A stretch of 64,000 bases of DNA from Thecaphora thlaspeos (GCA_900291925.1 UWYS01000021.1:372001-436000), one strand, 5' to 3'; shown: positions 41,368-54,355, counted from the stretch's first letter. Translations and numbers: made by a program. The notes: generated from the letters alone by a model not told the origin.

Positions 41368-44074
41368 ATGGTGCGGAGGCTAGCCACGGCGCAAGGGCTG
41401 TGGGTGCGCTCTCCTCTGACGCCTAGCGCCGCAGCCAGAATCGCTCGGCCTCGACCAGTCGTTCCACGGTGGCACGCCGCCCCTCGCTGTTGCATCCGAG
41501 CCGCCTCCTCGTCGTCGTCGTCCTCGTCACGGCAGGCTGCACAGCAATCCTCATCAGCACTGCCAGCCGCCGTTACACCGCCGCCCGCTCCTTCCACAGG
41601 TCACAGCGCCCACCATGGCGCCTTCGACTCGCCCACACATCGCTGCGGCGATCTCTCGCAGCAGTCTACCGGCCAGCGCGTCGTCTTGGCCGGCTGGCTC
41701 GACTCTCTCCGCATCGTCTCCAAGCACCTCGGCTTCGTCGCGCTGCGCGACCACTCCGGGACGGTCCAATTTGTGCTGCAGGCAAACGGCGACCCTCGAC
41801 TCGAAGACTTAATCACCTCCGTCTCCAGCCTACCTCTGCAGAGCATCGTCCTCGTTAAAGGCCAGGTCCAGCTCCGTCCGGAGGCCGACCGCAACCCTTC
41901 GCTGCCTACCGGTGTAATCGAGATCCACCTTTCCTCTCTACAGCTCCTCAACCCGGCTCGACGAGACCTACCCTTCCTCCCCACCGACTCTGAGCATGCC
42001 GACCGAGCCTCGTCTGACCTCAGAGCAAAGTACCGCTACCTCGATCTGCGCCGTAAGACCCTCGGCGACAACATCCGTCTGCGCAGCAGAGTGGCGCAGT
42101 CAATACGAAATCACTTATACGAGCACGACTTTCTCGAGATCGAGACGCCGATCCTGTTGAGGAGCACGCCAGAGGGTGCCAGAGAGTTTCTCGTCCCCAC
42201 ACGCGTATCGAGCGCCGCGGCCTCCGATGGTGATGGGCACGAACAGCAACAGCAGCACGTGGAGCCGATGTTCTACGCCCTGCCGCAGTCTCCTCAGCAA
42301 CCAAAGCAGCTCCTGATCGCATCCGGCGTCACCGACAGGTACTTTCAGATCGCAAAGTGCTTCCGCGACGAAGATGGGAGAAAGGACCGCCAGCCGGAGT
42401 TCACGCAGATCGATCTCGAGATGGGCTTCGTCAGCGGAGGGCCCCCGCCGTCTTCAGCGGCGCCGACTGCCTCGTCGCAAAGCCTGGAGACAGCGTCAGA
42501 AGGGCACGATGCGAGGGACGCCCAAGGCCGGTGGCGTATTGGCGGCTGGCAGGTGCGCGATGTCATGGAGGGGTTGGTCGCCAGGATCTGGTCTGCGGCC
42601 GGGCGGAGCGGGCTCGATTACCTCGATCCTGACTCTGCCGCCGCTGAACGACGCGGCTTCCCCGTCCTCTCCTACTGGACGGCCATGACGACCTACGGCT
42701 CCGACAAACCCGACTTACGGTACCACCTCGGCATCTCGAACATTTCGTCCGGCTTCCGTCACCACAACGCCGTGATGGCAAAGCACGCCGACGGGGCGGT
42801 CGACGTCGCACTCGAGATCCTCCCGCATCACCACACGTCAGCCGGCAAGCTGTCGAACAAGGAGCTCGAGGCCCTTCTCAGTCCGTTCAAGGGCCGCGTC
42901 GAGCGCTTCCGCGTCTTGTCCTGGCAGAACAGCAACGAGCTGGCCGCACTGCTGCTGAAGAAGAGTCAGAGCGTGCGCGGCTTCCTCTCGCACCACGAAG
43001 AGCTGGAGGCATCGCGGGTCGACGTCGACCGCCTGTCCGTACGGCTGGCATCGGTGCTGGCCGCTTCTCGCGCCGCAGAGGGGAGTGTCGAGGAGGAGGA
43101 CGGCAACGTATGCGGAGTGGACGTCTTTGTCTCGGTGCGCAGCTCGCCACCCGAAGGCGGCTCGACCAGTCTCGGCGACCTGCGCAAGTCGCTCGCTGCC
43201 ACGCTCTCTGCCAAAGGCCTCCTCTCGATCTCGGCTGAGCCGCACTTTGCGTGGATCACCGAGTTTCCCCTCTTTACGCTGGCTGACGACGACAAGAACC
43301 AGCTCTCCTGCCTCTCCTCCGGCGACACCATCAGCGGCGGAGATGCAGCAGCGATGAGGTGGCAATCTTCCCACCACCCGTTCACGGCGCCGATGGCCGA
43401 GGACGCTCGCATCCTCGGGCGCACGGTGGACAGGACGCAGGTGGGCAGGGTGAGAGGCCAGCACTACGACCTCGTCCTCGATGGACAGGAAATTGGAGGC
43501 GGGAGCGTGCGGATCCACGACGCCGAGATGCAGAGGAGGGTGTTTGAAGAGGTGCTCGAGGTGAGTTTGATCGAGGGCTCTTCCCTGCTTCAATTGATGC
43601 GATGCGGTTGCTCTGCGAGGACGGTATGACGTGCTGATCCCCGTCCCCACCCTTGGACGACACCGCCGCAGCTGACACCATCCGAGACGGCTCGATTCTC
43701 GCACCTCCTGCACGCTCTCTCGTGCGGTGCACCGCCACACGCAGGTATAGCGCTCGGTACGTCTCACCCAATCTCGCCCGCCTCTGTTCCTTCGAAGCTG
43801 CGCACTCACTCTATTTCGTTATCCTTATGTCGTCCGCACGACAGGTTTCGACCGACTCATGTCGATCCTGTGCGACACCACTTCCATTCGAGACGTCATA
43901 CCTTTCCCCAAGATGGGGAGCGGCGTCGACCCGGTCTTTGGCAGTCCTTCTTCCATCGACGACCTACCTACGTCTGAAACTTCGGCAGTCGTAGCGGCGA
44001 ACGACAAGGGTGTCGCGGGGACGGAGAAGATGTCGGACAAACTTCTGAAGGCGTACGGACTGAGACGGCTTTGA
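41368..44074 (+). CDS. MSD1: Mitochondrial aspartyl-tRNA synthetase
   Basis: Three exons (41368-43560, 43672-43756, 43845-44074) encode 835 residues. A long Arg/Ser/Ala-rich targeting leader of about 90 residues precedes the anticodon-binding OB fold (GQRVVLAGWLDSLR, FVALRDHSGTVQFVLQ). Class II motif 1 is near 253 (FLEIETPILLRSTPEGA), followed by REFLVPTR. Motif 2 is YFQIAKCFRDEDGRKDRQPEFTQID. Motif 3 is GIALGFDRL near 756, restored only with the GTACGT donor at 43757. DTTSIRDVIPFPK is the bacterial/mitochondrial AspRS ending. Bacterial-type insert sequence between motifs 2 and 3 is present. The long spacing and leader mark it as the organelle enzyme, not the cytosolic one. Confidence 0.94.
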
Positions 44075-44503
44075 GAGTGGATCATGGACTTTGTAGCAAT
44101 ACCAGACGATGTCACGCAGAAGGATCATTACGTTCTCTCCCGTCTGCGCTGTGCTTCTGGTTTCGAGAATCGAACGTCAGTCTCGCGATAATTTCCTTGC
44201 AAAACGTCTTCTTCGTCGGGACCATTCCACGTCCAGACAAAATAAATAGGTATCTCGTTGTACTGTAGGACTGCGCGAGCGACGGCAGACTGACAAGTTT
44301 GGTTAGTACAAATTAGAAATAAGAGGAAAGAACCAAAAGGTGAGAAACAAAAGACAGGGAGGAGGGTTTGAAGAAATAACGAACGATGATGCGTTCCTCT
44401 ATGGTGTAATTTTGGGAGGCTTCCGGGGGAGGAGAGTTCGCAAAATAAGAATTCAATCGCTTCCTACCGAACGGAGCAGAGGGAGAAGATAGGAAGATCG
44501 TTC
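44075..44503. other. Convergent 3' region of MSD1 and the PDR transporter
   Basis: About 430 bp, A/T-richer than the genes on each side. No feature seen. Confidence 0.4.
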
Positions 44504-47500
44504 TTAACGGTTGGCGAACTTGAGGTATTTTGTCGCCGCGATCGTGAAGCAAGCGTTGAAGACGATGAAGACTGTTGAGAGAGAGAGAGGTTCAGCACGA
44601 AGGTAAAGATAAAGGTCAGCAACAACACAAACCATTCTTCAATGAGGACGTCACAAACCGACTTGGGAACACGTACTGAGGAACACTCCTATGTTCCTAC
44701 CGCGTTCGGAAAAGTGAGCGTGTACGGAATTGGCGAAATCCTGGCCGTAAGAGAATTGGCAGTACTGACAGTCGGCGGAGGCATTGGGGTCGTTGAGGTA
44801 TCCTCCGTAGGCGTTGAGGAAATCGCCGGCCCACTGGACGCAAGTCTGGCCAGACGGCGGCTGGAAATTTGCGAATTCCTGCGGCGTGCATCGGATACGA
44901 AGACCTTGCAGCTCGTTGCTCACCAACCCACCGACGAGGTATGTCAGCGGATTCGCCCAGTACATCCAGGCCTTCCAGAAGCCAGGCATCGATGCATAGG
45001 GGATGGTAACTGTAGTTTCACGATGGGCGGAGAAAAGCAGAGCGGAGGAGGCATATCAGTACCCGGCGAAGGAAGCTGCGTGTGTCCAAAAGGATCGATG
45101 GACTTACCTCCGCAGAACAGCGTCATAATGATGATGAAGAAGGGATTGGCGAGCGAAGCAATGTAGATCGACGGCGAGACGGCAGCGATGGCCTGGCCGA
45201 GGGTGACGGAGAAGAGCTCGGTGCAGAGGAGCATGGCGAAGAAGTAGCCAGCGCGGTTCGAGTCAAACTGGAAGCCGACCGGGTAGTAGAAGAGCAAGAA
45301 GTAGACGACGACGCAGGTAACGCTAAAGGGAATCTCGGAGATGAGCTGGCTGATGGCAAAGATGGTGCCGCTGTACATCTTGCTCGAGTTCTCGCGGATG
45401 TAGACGGAGCGGGCCATGATGTAGAAGGGTTCGATTTGGGCGATGATGATGGCGGGAAGGACGCAGGCCATAAAGATGCCAAAGACACGGTACTGGAGCG
45501 AGACGACCGTCTGGTCGAGGTTGAGGAAGCAGAGACCGGTGATGAGGGCGATGGCGGCGTGCTGGAAGAGACGGGTGAACTGGTAGTCGGGCTGCCTCCA
45601 GGTGCTGATCAGGGTGCGGCGGAGGACGACCTTGAGCTGCGTCATGAACGACGTCGCGTACTCGGAGCCCTTGCCCTTCATGACGTCGCCGCTGCCCAAG
45701 TTGGCGCACTGCTTCTTAATGTGGTCGATCTCGCGCAGGTTCTCCTGGAAGAGTTCGCTGTCCAGGTAGATGTCGGCCCAGTCGCGGTTGCCCACGCGCG
45801 GCGTCGATCCGGCTCCGATGGCGTCGAGCATGTACTCGGCCATGTTGACCGAGGGCGGGCAATGAGCGCCGTTGTCGTCAAAGTATTTGACAATGTGCTC
45901 GGCGTTGCGTCCGACGGGGCCAAAGTAGACGGTCCTTCCGCCACGCTCGAGGAGGAGGAGGCGGTCGAAGTTCTCAAAGAGGAGCGCGTTGGGCTGGTGG
46001 ATCGTGCAGAGGATGGCCTGCCCCGAGGCGGCGAGCTTCTTGAGGAATCGGACGACATTGTAGGCGGTCTGGCCGTCGAGGCCCGAGGTGGGCTCGTCGA
46101 GGAAGAGGAGCAGGTCCGGGCGAGCCGCGAGCTCGACGCCGATCGTGACGCGCTTGCGATCGCCGAGGCCGAGGCCGAACTCGGGCCAACCGATCATCGC
46201 ATCAGCGAGGTGGGCCATCTCGAGAAGCTCGATGATGTCCTCGACGTAGGCATCCTTGTCAGCCTTGGGGACCGACTGCGGCTGGCGAAGGTAGGCGCTG
46301 AAGCGGAGGGCCTCGCGGACAGTGGTGGTGGCCTCGTGGATGTCCTGCTGCTCGGCGTAGCCACAGCCACGCTGGAACTCGACGCCGATCGGCTGGGCGT
46401 TGATCAGGCGGTCTCCCGTGATGACACCAATGGACTTGCGGTCGGCCAGGACGTCGAGGAGCGTCGTCTTACCGGCGCCGCTCGCTCCCATCAGCGCGGT
46501 GAGGGTGCCCGGCTTGCAGTAGCCGTAGACGTCGTCGAGCAACTGGCGCTTGCCGCCCTTGACGGGGACAGTGTAGGCGACCTTTTCCCAGGTGAACGGC
46601 TTCGACTCGACATCGAGCTGCTTGCTGCTTTCCTTTTCCTTCATGCTCGAGCGCTCCTTGAGGCGGTCGTTGAGCCTCTGCTCCTCCTTGTTGGCCTTCT
46701 TGACGACAGTCAGGGCGCTCGAGAAGCGGCCATGCTGGAACAACTCCATGGCGATCAGCGTGAGGACGACAAGGCCGACAAAGAAGATGCAGACGATGCC
46801 AAAGTAGAGCCAAAGCTTGCCGGTCGTGTAGCCGAAGCTCGCCTGGAGGTAGGCGGGACCGGGGACAAACTGCTCGCCGGCCGTGGCACCAGCGAGCGTG
46901 CAGACCTGATTGGGGCCAACGTTGGTCGGGTAGCGGTTTTGACCGGGCGCGTTGCGCGGGGTGATGTAGGTGTCGACGCAGGCGAGGCTGAGATCCTTGA
47001 ACTCGTTGATCATCACCGCGCTGAAGCCAAAGTAGAGCGGGTTGAGGTACGTAATCCAGAAGAGCCAACGGTACATACCATCGCGCGGGATGACATAGCC
47101 GGCAAAGACAACAAGCGCCGAGATGATAATGGCGGCAAGCCGGGCAGCGACGTTGTAGTCGCGGCAGACCGTGCCAAAGATGCGGAACAGCGCGCTCATC
47201 GCGAGGTATGTGACGTAGACGATAATGAAGAAGGTGAAGAAGGCGCCCACCATGCGGCGCAGGCCGGACATGAAGTAGAGGATGATGCTGAAGAGGAGGA
47301 CGCGCAAGAACGAGAGCGGGATGTCGGAGAGCATCTGAGCGAGCGAGAGGGCGGCTGGACGGTAAAAAGCGTAGTTCATCTGCTTGTAGAGAATCGGACG
47401 ACCGCCCAACTGCGTTGGCAGCTCATTGAAGGCGGTAAGAGCGTTGAACAGGAGACCGATGAATAGAACGCCGCCGCGAGTGAAGCCGCCAGCGGCGGTC

Positions 47501-49530
47501 TCGGGTAGGTTGAGGAAGACGGAGCCGCAGATGATGGCGATGGCAATGGCGGTGGTGAATGACATGAAGATGTCGAACTTATTGCCAAGGATCATCTCCA
47601 TTTGGCGCGTCGTGAGCGACTGGACCTGACGGGCGAACGAGACCGTGTAGATGCTCTTCTTCGAAACGCCCTTGTGCTTGTCCTCGCGGACGGCGGCGCG
47701 GAACTCCTCAGCGGCGCAGTTGTCGGCTGCGATCTGGGCATCGTAAGCCTCCTTTTCAGCGAGGATGTCCTGGTAGATGGACGAGTCCCTGTAGGCCTTC
47801 TCGAGCGCCTCAGACGTCGAGGGGACGTTTGTCGCGTCGCGGCCCTCGGCGAAGCGGTCGAGGTTGGGGTCGGTGCATCCGGAGAGGAAGTCGGCCGTCG
47901 TCTGGCGCGGGTAGTCCTTGAAGCCGAGGTCGAGGAAGTACTTGCGCGCCTTTTCCGGCGGGCCGTAGTAGACGCAGCGGCCCTCGTCGATCAGGAGAAT
48001 GCGGTCGAACTGCTCGTAGATTCCCTCACCTGCCTGGTAGAGCGAGATGAAAGTCGTCGTCTTGAAGACGTCGGTCATGATTCGCATGCTCTTGGCGTAA
48101 TCGAGCGCTGTCGAGGCGTCTAGGCCGCGCGTCGAATTGTCCCAGCTAAGCACTCCGGCGCGCGAACACATGCCTTCGGCGATCGACACGCGCTTCCGCT
48201 CACCGCCGCTGACACCGCGGACGACGGCGCTGCCGACAAGCGTGTCGGCCGTGTGCGAGATGCCGAGCATCTTGAGCATCATGTTGAGGACATCCTTGTT
48301 GAGCTGCTTCTTGGTCTGGCCGGGGACCATCCGGCCGGGCGTCTTGAGCGAGAGAGCAAAGTCAAGCGTCTGCTTGACGGTGAGCGTGGCAAAGTGGACA
48401 TCGTCCTCCTCGTTGTAGACGGCCTCGCCCTGGTACCTTTTGCGAAATTCGCCGGCGTCGATGCCGGCGTAGCGGACATCGCCATTGACGCCGAGGAAAC
48501 CGTCGCGCTGGTTGGCCACCGTCTTGAGGAAGGTCGAGCATCCGGAGCCAGGTCGGCCGAGGACGAGCGTCATCTGGCCAGGCGTGGCGCAGCCGGTGAA
48601 CCCCTGGAGCAGCTTGCGCTGTGCGGGCTTCTTGATGGCCATGTAGAGCTTGAGAAAGGGTCCGATGAACTGCTCCATGATGGCGTCGGGGAAGGTGCGG
48701 ATGTGGAGCGACATGCTGCTGTTGCCCAGCACCTCAAGGTCTTTCCAGGAGACGCCGATTTGCTTGGCCTTGATGCCGGCGCGGCTGTTTTCCGACTCGA
48801 CCGAGCGAAGATACTGGACCAGGTTGAAGGCATCTTTATCGTCGAGCTCGCCCGCTTCGAGGTCCTTGTCGCCGTCCGCCTTCTCGCTGAGGAGGCGAGG
48901 GTGGGAGTTGGGAAGAGGTTCGACACGCGAGGGGATTTCGTCAGTGCCGCGCGACAATCTGTAGATCCCTGGAGTGTTGCTGCACGAGCGTATGGCGTGC
49001 GCGTCTGAAGTGATCGGCCGTCGCACCTGGCCTCCTTTCACCCCATCCGTTGGCCCTCCTCCTCCCAGCTCTCTTCAACCATCTCCCTCTTCTTTGCCGC
49101 CGCCTCTGGCGTGCACCTTTGTCGCTTTGCCCGCCCTGTCCCTTCCTTGTGCTTAGTCTCTCTCTCTTGGCGCTCGACCGCCACGTCGTTTCTTTCGGCG
49201 TGCCGGGAGCCCTCCCGAGCTCAGGCCGCTTCGCCTGCCCGCAACCCATGTCCCTTTCTCTGTCTATGCCTGTGTGTGCGGCGGTCGCTCTCCGGGATGA
49301 AACAATACTCACCTGCGGTGGCGACTGTGACGGCTGAGCGTCTGCTGGAGGTCGGAGAACTGCCTCTCTGCCTCCTTGACGTTAACCTCGCCCTGACGCG
49401 TCTCGTGCATTTGGACCGACGACGAGTGGTCTTCGTCACTGCGCTGGGCGTTGGCGCTGTTTGTGTGTGAGAGGTCGCCAGGCGTCGAGACGCCGCTGGT
49501 CGGGGCGTTGGCAGCGTTGACGTGGCTCAT
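44504..49530 (-). CDS. PDR-type ABC drug-efflux transporter (ABCG full-size, Cdr/Snq2-like)
   Basis: Four exons (49530-49313, 48958-45108, 45009-44677, 44571-44504) encode 1489 residues, the normal length. Order: NBD1, six helices, NBD2, six helices. NBD1 Walker A is the PDR form GRPGSGCST near 207, with signature VSGGERKRVSIAE and SWDNSTRGLDAST. NBD2 has GASGAGKTTLLDVLADRK near 897 and FLDEPTSGLDGQ. PDR motifs LLFNALTAFNELP, FYRPAA and FGYTTGKLW are present. The last exons restore FCGVTIPYASMPGFWKAWMYW, NPLTYLVGGLVSNEL and a KYLKFANR end. It pumps hydrophobic compounds or lipids across the plasma membrane; the substrate is unknown. Unlike the related copy at 24.7-29.2 kb, it has no lesion. 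Confidence 0.94.
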
Positions 49531-51115
49531 TCTGGCAGGTGGCTAGGATGGATCGGCGGTTGTTGCTGTAGTCGTTGTTGTTGTTGTTGATGCTGTTGTT
49601 GATGCTGTTGCTGCTGCGATTGTCGCTGTAGTTGTTGACGGTGCGGCGGGTGGGCAGAGAGCCGGGGGAGAGGGCGCGCGGGATGGAGCCCTTTAGATGT
49701 CTGCTCTGCGTCGCCGGAACAGAGGTGAGGTAGACGTGGAAATCGAGCAGAGGTGCTTGGCAGGTGAGGGAAGAAGACCTGCCTCGCCGAGCGATGGCCG
49801 GCTCGTATATATGTTTGGGCGTAGGGAGGGAGGCTGAGCAAAGAAAGGGTACAGCCGCCTCGAGTTTCCGATGCCGTCGCTCGACTATAGCGAGGAAAAG
49901 GCCAAAGTGAGCTGATGGGCCCCTCATGCGTACACACAACACCTACAGTACAGTACGTGGGATCTCAAGGTGCGCCTCTCGGGTCGGACCGTACCGCAAG
50001 AGGTGGAGCGTTGGACCGGAACGAAAGATCCGAATGAAAAGAACCAATATAATGAAAAACACACGATCCTCGCTGCTGGCCATTCGACGAGGCAACATTC
50101 ATTCAATTTTCAGTATCATGCGAGTCGACTTGGTCTAACTTAGGGTTCGTACGGAGACAGGGGTCTCCGCAGCCCACGTCTTGGCGTCTTCTTTGCTCGG
50201 CCTAATTGCGGTGCACCGAGCGTGGCGGGGCGTCTTCCGTGGCGGCTCGAGCTTGGCCATTGCGACTCCTTCTTGGTCCTAGCCTGGTATGTATCTTTCT
50301 TGTTCACCTTTTGCTCACGTGCAAGCAGTACCTTGCTATGATGCCAGGCAGGCCGGGGGATTTTGTGTCTGTAGATCGTTGTATCCAGAGGCACGTCTTG
50401 CTTGCAGCTTGCCTGCCTGTACGTGCAGCCGTTAGCGCCGGATGGTGATTCCGGCTGCTTGACCGCCTCCTCCATGGACAATGACCTGCGGACTCCGGGG
50501 TCGATCTGTCGACGCTCTTCCTGACGCAATATTATAAATAGCGGATAGTGGACCTAAAAATTGATTGAATCGACCGATAAGGTTTTGATTTAGGCCGGCC
50601 GACTTTTCGTTTGAAAACCTGCAAGGGTCGCTGGTTTCGCCACAACCTTTTTCCAAGGCGAACCAGCCTTGGCGGGGCGGGGCTCGGTACATAGTCCGCC
50701 GGAAGTAGCTAGAGCGACTTCGGGCTGCCTCCATGGAGCACGGCATGACGACGTCAGAAACTTGCGCTTCCACCTTCTGTCTCTTGGCATCCCTCTCTCC
50801 CGGCCCCTTGAACGCTACATCTCTACAGATGGAAGGAAGCTTCCTTCGCTGCACCTCTTCACTAAAGAATGACGTCGATCTCTCCCCGCTCACCGGGTTT
50901 CGGGATCTCACATTCACTCCCCGACTACTATGAAAGCCCGCCATCGGTACGTTGCATCCGCAAGGCAGATGGACCTTTTTTTCCGGCAGGCAAGGAAAAG
51001 AACAAACTTGTCGGTGCTTTCGGTACGAGACGATGGCGAAGTGAGGGGTTGTCCTAATTAATTTTCCTCGGACTTCCGTCCGGGCTTTCAAGCTCAAAAT
51101 TGACAAGCGATGACG
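49531..51115. other. Upstream region of the PDR transporter
   Basis: 1.6 kb with no supported gene. Just 5' of the transporter start is a trinucleotide CAA/CAG-type repeat on the coding strand (about 49558-49620). The region 50520-50590 is A/T-rich. Long promoters are common for regulated drug pumps, but I cannot point to a binding site. Confidence 0.45.
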
Positions 51116-54106
51116 CTACGCCGTTCCGTCCCTCCCTTCGACCTGCTCCCTTCCGCGGAGATACTTTAGAATCCAGCGCAACCTCGCATTCTTCCTGAAC
51201 CCTATCCAACCTTCGGCGTTGCTTTCCCGCATCTCGTTGTGCTCTCCATCTGTCCGATAATTCATCTCCTCTTCGCCACCTTCATCGTCGTCGTCGTGTT
51301 GTTCGGTCCTGCCGTTTCCAAACTTTTCCTCAACCATCTGCCATACCGCCAGAGACCAGGCTGCATGGTCGCCAGAGACTCGACGGATGGCGGTAAGGAG
51401 GAAGAACAGCTCGTTGGTCGAAGGACAACGACGTGCCTTGATCCACTTCTGGCCTTCGTTTGTCGATTCGACAGAGGTGGAGGAGGGCAAGGAAGACAGG
51501 ATGGGAGCCTGTGTCAGAATGGAGGGCAGCATGATGCTATCCCGCAAAGAGAGGATCGAGGCGGCCGTGGAACGCATGCTCGACACCAACGTGGGGTCGC
51601 AGGGCGTGCCGTCCGGCAGCCTCGAGACATCGGACAAGTCATCGTCGGCGGCATCGGTCTTGGGCCGTCTCGTAGTCCTGCTCCCGTCGCCCTTTCCTTT
51701 CTCGTTCTTGCGGACGATGTGCGACATGAACCTATCGGTCGTGGCTGCGGCAGCGCGACCGTAAGGTATCGCCGGCTTCAGCCGCAGGAAGGCCTCAAAG
51801 ATCTCGACAAAGGTTCTGACGTTCCAGGCCGACACCCCGTTCTCACGTCCCTCCGCTCCTCCACCTTCCTCCGCGACGTCTTCGATGGGCTCCCACTCGC
51901 TCTTGAGCGGGTCCCAGTCGTCGAAGCGCACCAGTTGCATCGGTCGGCCGTGCTTGGCGTAGCCGCGGAAAAACGAGTTGAAGATCGCCGGCGTTGCGCG
52001 GTGATATCGTTCCGTCCCGTCTGCCGCGCCGTTGTCGACGATCTCGGCCGCGCCATTCGGCAGGCGTTTGACGTCGACTTCGGGAGTCGAGAGCATGTCG
52101 CGGAAGGTCGAGAGAGTGGCGCGGAAGTCGCCCGAGAAGGTCTGGAGCTTGATCAAGAGGGCGTACGTCGTTGCATCCGGGACGACGTGCAAGGGCAGGC
52201 GGTCGAGCGAGAGAAGGCGAGGGAGGACGCCCATCGACGGGGCATTTCGGTCGGGTGCTTCGAGGCGCCGTTGCTTGCCCTTGGTCTCATTGCGGTCTGA
52301 CCACTGCAGGGGCGCCAAGTTGTCGTCGCCATGGTCGAGCTCGGCCCGACCCGATGGTGACTCGAATGCTGCGCCTCCTCCTGCGCCAGCCCGTTTCCGT
52401 CGCTTCTCGAGTTCGAGGAGGTTGTTGCGCATGGCGCGGTAGACGGCCTCTACCTCCCGCAACCTCTCCATCCTGCCCTCCTTCCCCTCCGCGCTGATGG
52501 CATAGCGCCACACAACAGCGTTGACATCGGCAACGTCAAGTAGCTCCTGGTCCAGCATTGACCGGAGCGTCTCCTCGACGACGTCCCACCGGCCGAGGCG
52601 GCAGTGCATGTTTAGGATGATGTTGAATGTGATCCTGTCCGGGCTAAGGCACGAGACGAAGCGCATCCGGTCCAGCAGAGCGTCAAAAATTTTGATGGCC
52701 GTCGTCGTCGTGTATTCGCCACTCTCGGCATCGATGCCGAGCCTTTGCATGTTGAATGCCAGCCGGTTGGCGGAGCCGTCACCGTCATTCCCTGGGCCCT
52801 GTGGAGAGAGGGGACCTTGGCCATCGTCGCCGTCGTCGCCACCACCACCGCCCTGATGGTGGGCGGCCTCGCTGCGGTCCGCAGTGGCGCGGAAGCGGTG
52901 GACGCTACGGGCGACGATGTCGAGCAGCGTGTTGTACGTTGTGCGGTCGGGCGACGGCTGCTGCTGGTGAGCCTTTTGCCTGTCTAGGAACGATCGCAGG
53001 CGAGGTCCAAGGGCCGCCTGTCGCCGCGGCTGCCTGTCCATCCCATGTCCGTTGCGATCGCTGTGCGACGCCACCTGCTGCGACTGGGCCGAGCTTGAGT
53101 TCAGCGTCGAGGTCGACGAGTTGGCAATGTCAACTCTTGCATCGAGGAGGATGCTCAGCGCCTCGTCGACCTCTGCCGGCCCCGCCGCACGCACGCATCG
53201 ACCCGTATAAGAGATCATCGCGTTCATCGTTGCAACATCAAGCAGGCGGTCCCACTCGAGCGCCTCGTTGGCGTAGCGCACCAGCTCGGCCTGGCGGCTC
53301 TCTGCCTCGGCCCGGTGCGAGAACAGTAGCGCCTGCCTCCGCCGCCGTCGGATTTCTTCGACGACGGCCACGAGCCTCAGCAGCCCCTCTTGCAGCCTCG
53401 GCGTATCGCTGGTAAGTCGGCGCAGCACCATCCGCATTTCACCGGCGGTGAGGGAGGAGCGCAACGCCGCTGCGGCTGCACCGCCTCCACCGCCTCTATC
53501 GACGTACGGCGCTCCATCTTGGCCGCCGACGATGCTGACGCCGTCTTTTGGGATCTGGATATAGGCCTGAAAGACGATGTCGGTGTCGCCGGACTCTATC
53601 GCAGTGTGGAGCCGAGCTATGGCGCGCGAGCGATAGGCGACATCACCAGCATCGTCGGCGGCCTGCTGCTGCTGATGGCGCGTTGACGAGGTCGGGTACG
53701 TGCCGTCTTGGTCCAAGCGAGAGAGGTTGTTGAGCTGCAAGAGCGGTCTGGCTGGGTCGAGGCGAACGCGGGGCGCTCTGCTCGTCTGCGCTGCTGGGAT
53801 CGCGCCGCGGCTCTGCTTTCGAGACGTGCGAGGAGTGGGAGGATGTCGGGCGGTTGCAGTAGAACGGCCACTGCTTGTGTCGGTAGGACGATCATGTCTT
53901 CCGCTCCTAGGACGCTGCTGCGTGGACATGGGGCGGCCGCAACCGTGAGGACGGTCGGACAGGCATGGTGCCAGCACTAGCGTGAGGCTGTCGAGCGAGT
54001 GATAGTAATGAGTCAGCCCTGAGGGAGTCGAAGACAATGACGGTGACGATGACCATGACCATGACGATGCTGCGACAAGTGTGCGCCTGCTCGCGCTGAG
54101 CAGCAT
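51116..54106 (-). CDS. PPR-like mitochondrial protein
   Basis: Single open frame of 996 residues. The N-terminus (LLSASRRTLVAASSWSW) is rich in Ser, Arg and hydrophobics and lacks acids, as in mitochondrial leaders. Several stretches have the helix-turn-helix pattern of pentatricopeptide repeats: DRTTYNTLLDIVARSV, DRITFNIILNMHCRLGRWDVVEETLRSM, and PDATTYALLIKLQTFSGDFRATLSTFRDML. Between them are Gly/Asp-rich and low-complexity inserts. Such proteins bind organelle RNA for processing, stability or translation. I cannot match it to a named yeast gene. Low-complexity inserts could hide an unrecognised intron, but no stop forces one. Confidence 0.78.
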   Translation of the reverse strand: MLLSASRRTLVAASSWSWSSSPSLSSTPSGLTHYYHSLDSLTLVLAPCLSDRPHGCGRPMSTQQRPRSGRHDRPTDTSSGRSTATARHPPTPRTSRKQSRGAIPAAQTSRAPRVRLDPARPLLQLNNLSRLDQDGTYPTSSTRHQQQQAADDAGDVAYRSRAIARLHTAIESGDTDIVFQAYIQIPKDGVSIVGGQDGAPYVDRGGGGGAAAAALRSSLTAGEMRMVLRRLTSDTPRLQEGLLRLVAVVEEIRRRRRQALLFSHRAEAESRQAELVRYANEALEWDRLLDVATMNAMISYTGRCVRAAGPAEVDEALSILLDARVDIANSSTSTLNSSSAQSQQVASHSDRNGHGMDRQPRRQAALGPRLRSFLDRQKAHQQQPSPDRTTYNTLLDIVARSVHRFRATADRSEAAHHQGGGGGDDGDDGQGPLSPQGPGNDGDGSANRLAFNMQRLGIDAESGEYTTTTAIKIFDALLDRMRFVSCLSPDRITFNIILNMHCRLGRWDVVEETLRSMLDQELLDVADVNAVVWRYAISAEGKEGRMERLREVEAVYRAMRNNLLELEKRRKRAGAGGGAAFESPSGRAELDHGDDNLAPLQWSDRNETKGKQRRLEAPDRNAPSMGVLPRLLSLDRLPLHVVPDATTYALLIKLQTFSGDFRATLSTFRDMLSTPEVDVKRLPNGAAEIVDNGAADGTERYHRATPAIFNSFFRGYAKHGRPMQLVRFDDWDPLKSEWEPIEDVAEEGGGAEGRENGVSAWNVRTFVEIFEAFLRLKPAIPYGRAAAATTDRFMSHIVRKNEKGKGDGSRTTRRPKTDAADDDLSDVSRLPDGTPCDPTLVSSMRSTAASILSLRDSIMLPSILTQAPILSSLPSSTSVESTNEGQKWIKARRCPSTNELFFLLTAIRRVSGDHAAWSLAVWQMVEEKFGNGRTEQHDDDDEGGEEEMNYRTDGEHNEMRESNAEGWIGFRKNARLRWILKYLRGREQVEGRDGTA

Positions 54107-54355
54107 GACCTGCAGGGCGCAACGGAAGCGTGAGTGTGCAATGAGGGCAGCGAAGAAGAAGGGGAAGGAAGTAGAAGATTAAGAAGGATAACAACAACGA
54201 CGAAGCTCTCGTCATCTCGATAGGCGCGAGGGGCGCTTGCACCAACTCCACCGCCCCGGCGTTCTTCCCACTCCCAAAAAAAACATCAGCGGGAAAAAGA
54301 TGGCATAAAGATGAACCGAAGGCTTGCGAGCAAAAGAAAAACTAAAAGAAACACG

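Noticed and set aside
45082..47466. 794-codon open frame on the plus strand
   Set aside because: Antisense of the intact PDR transporter, with very Asp/Glu/Val-biased shadow composition and no motif.
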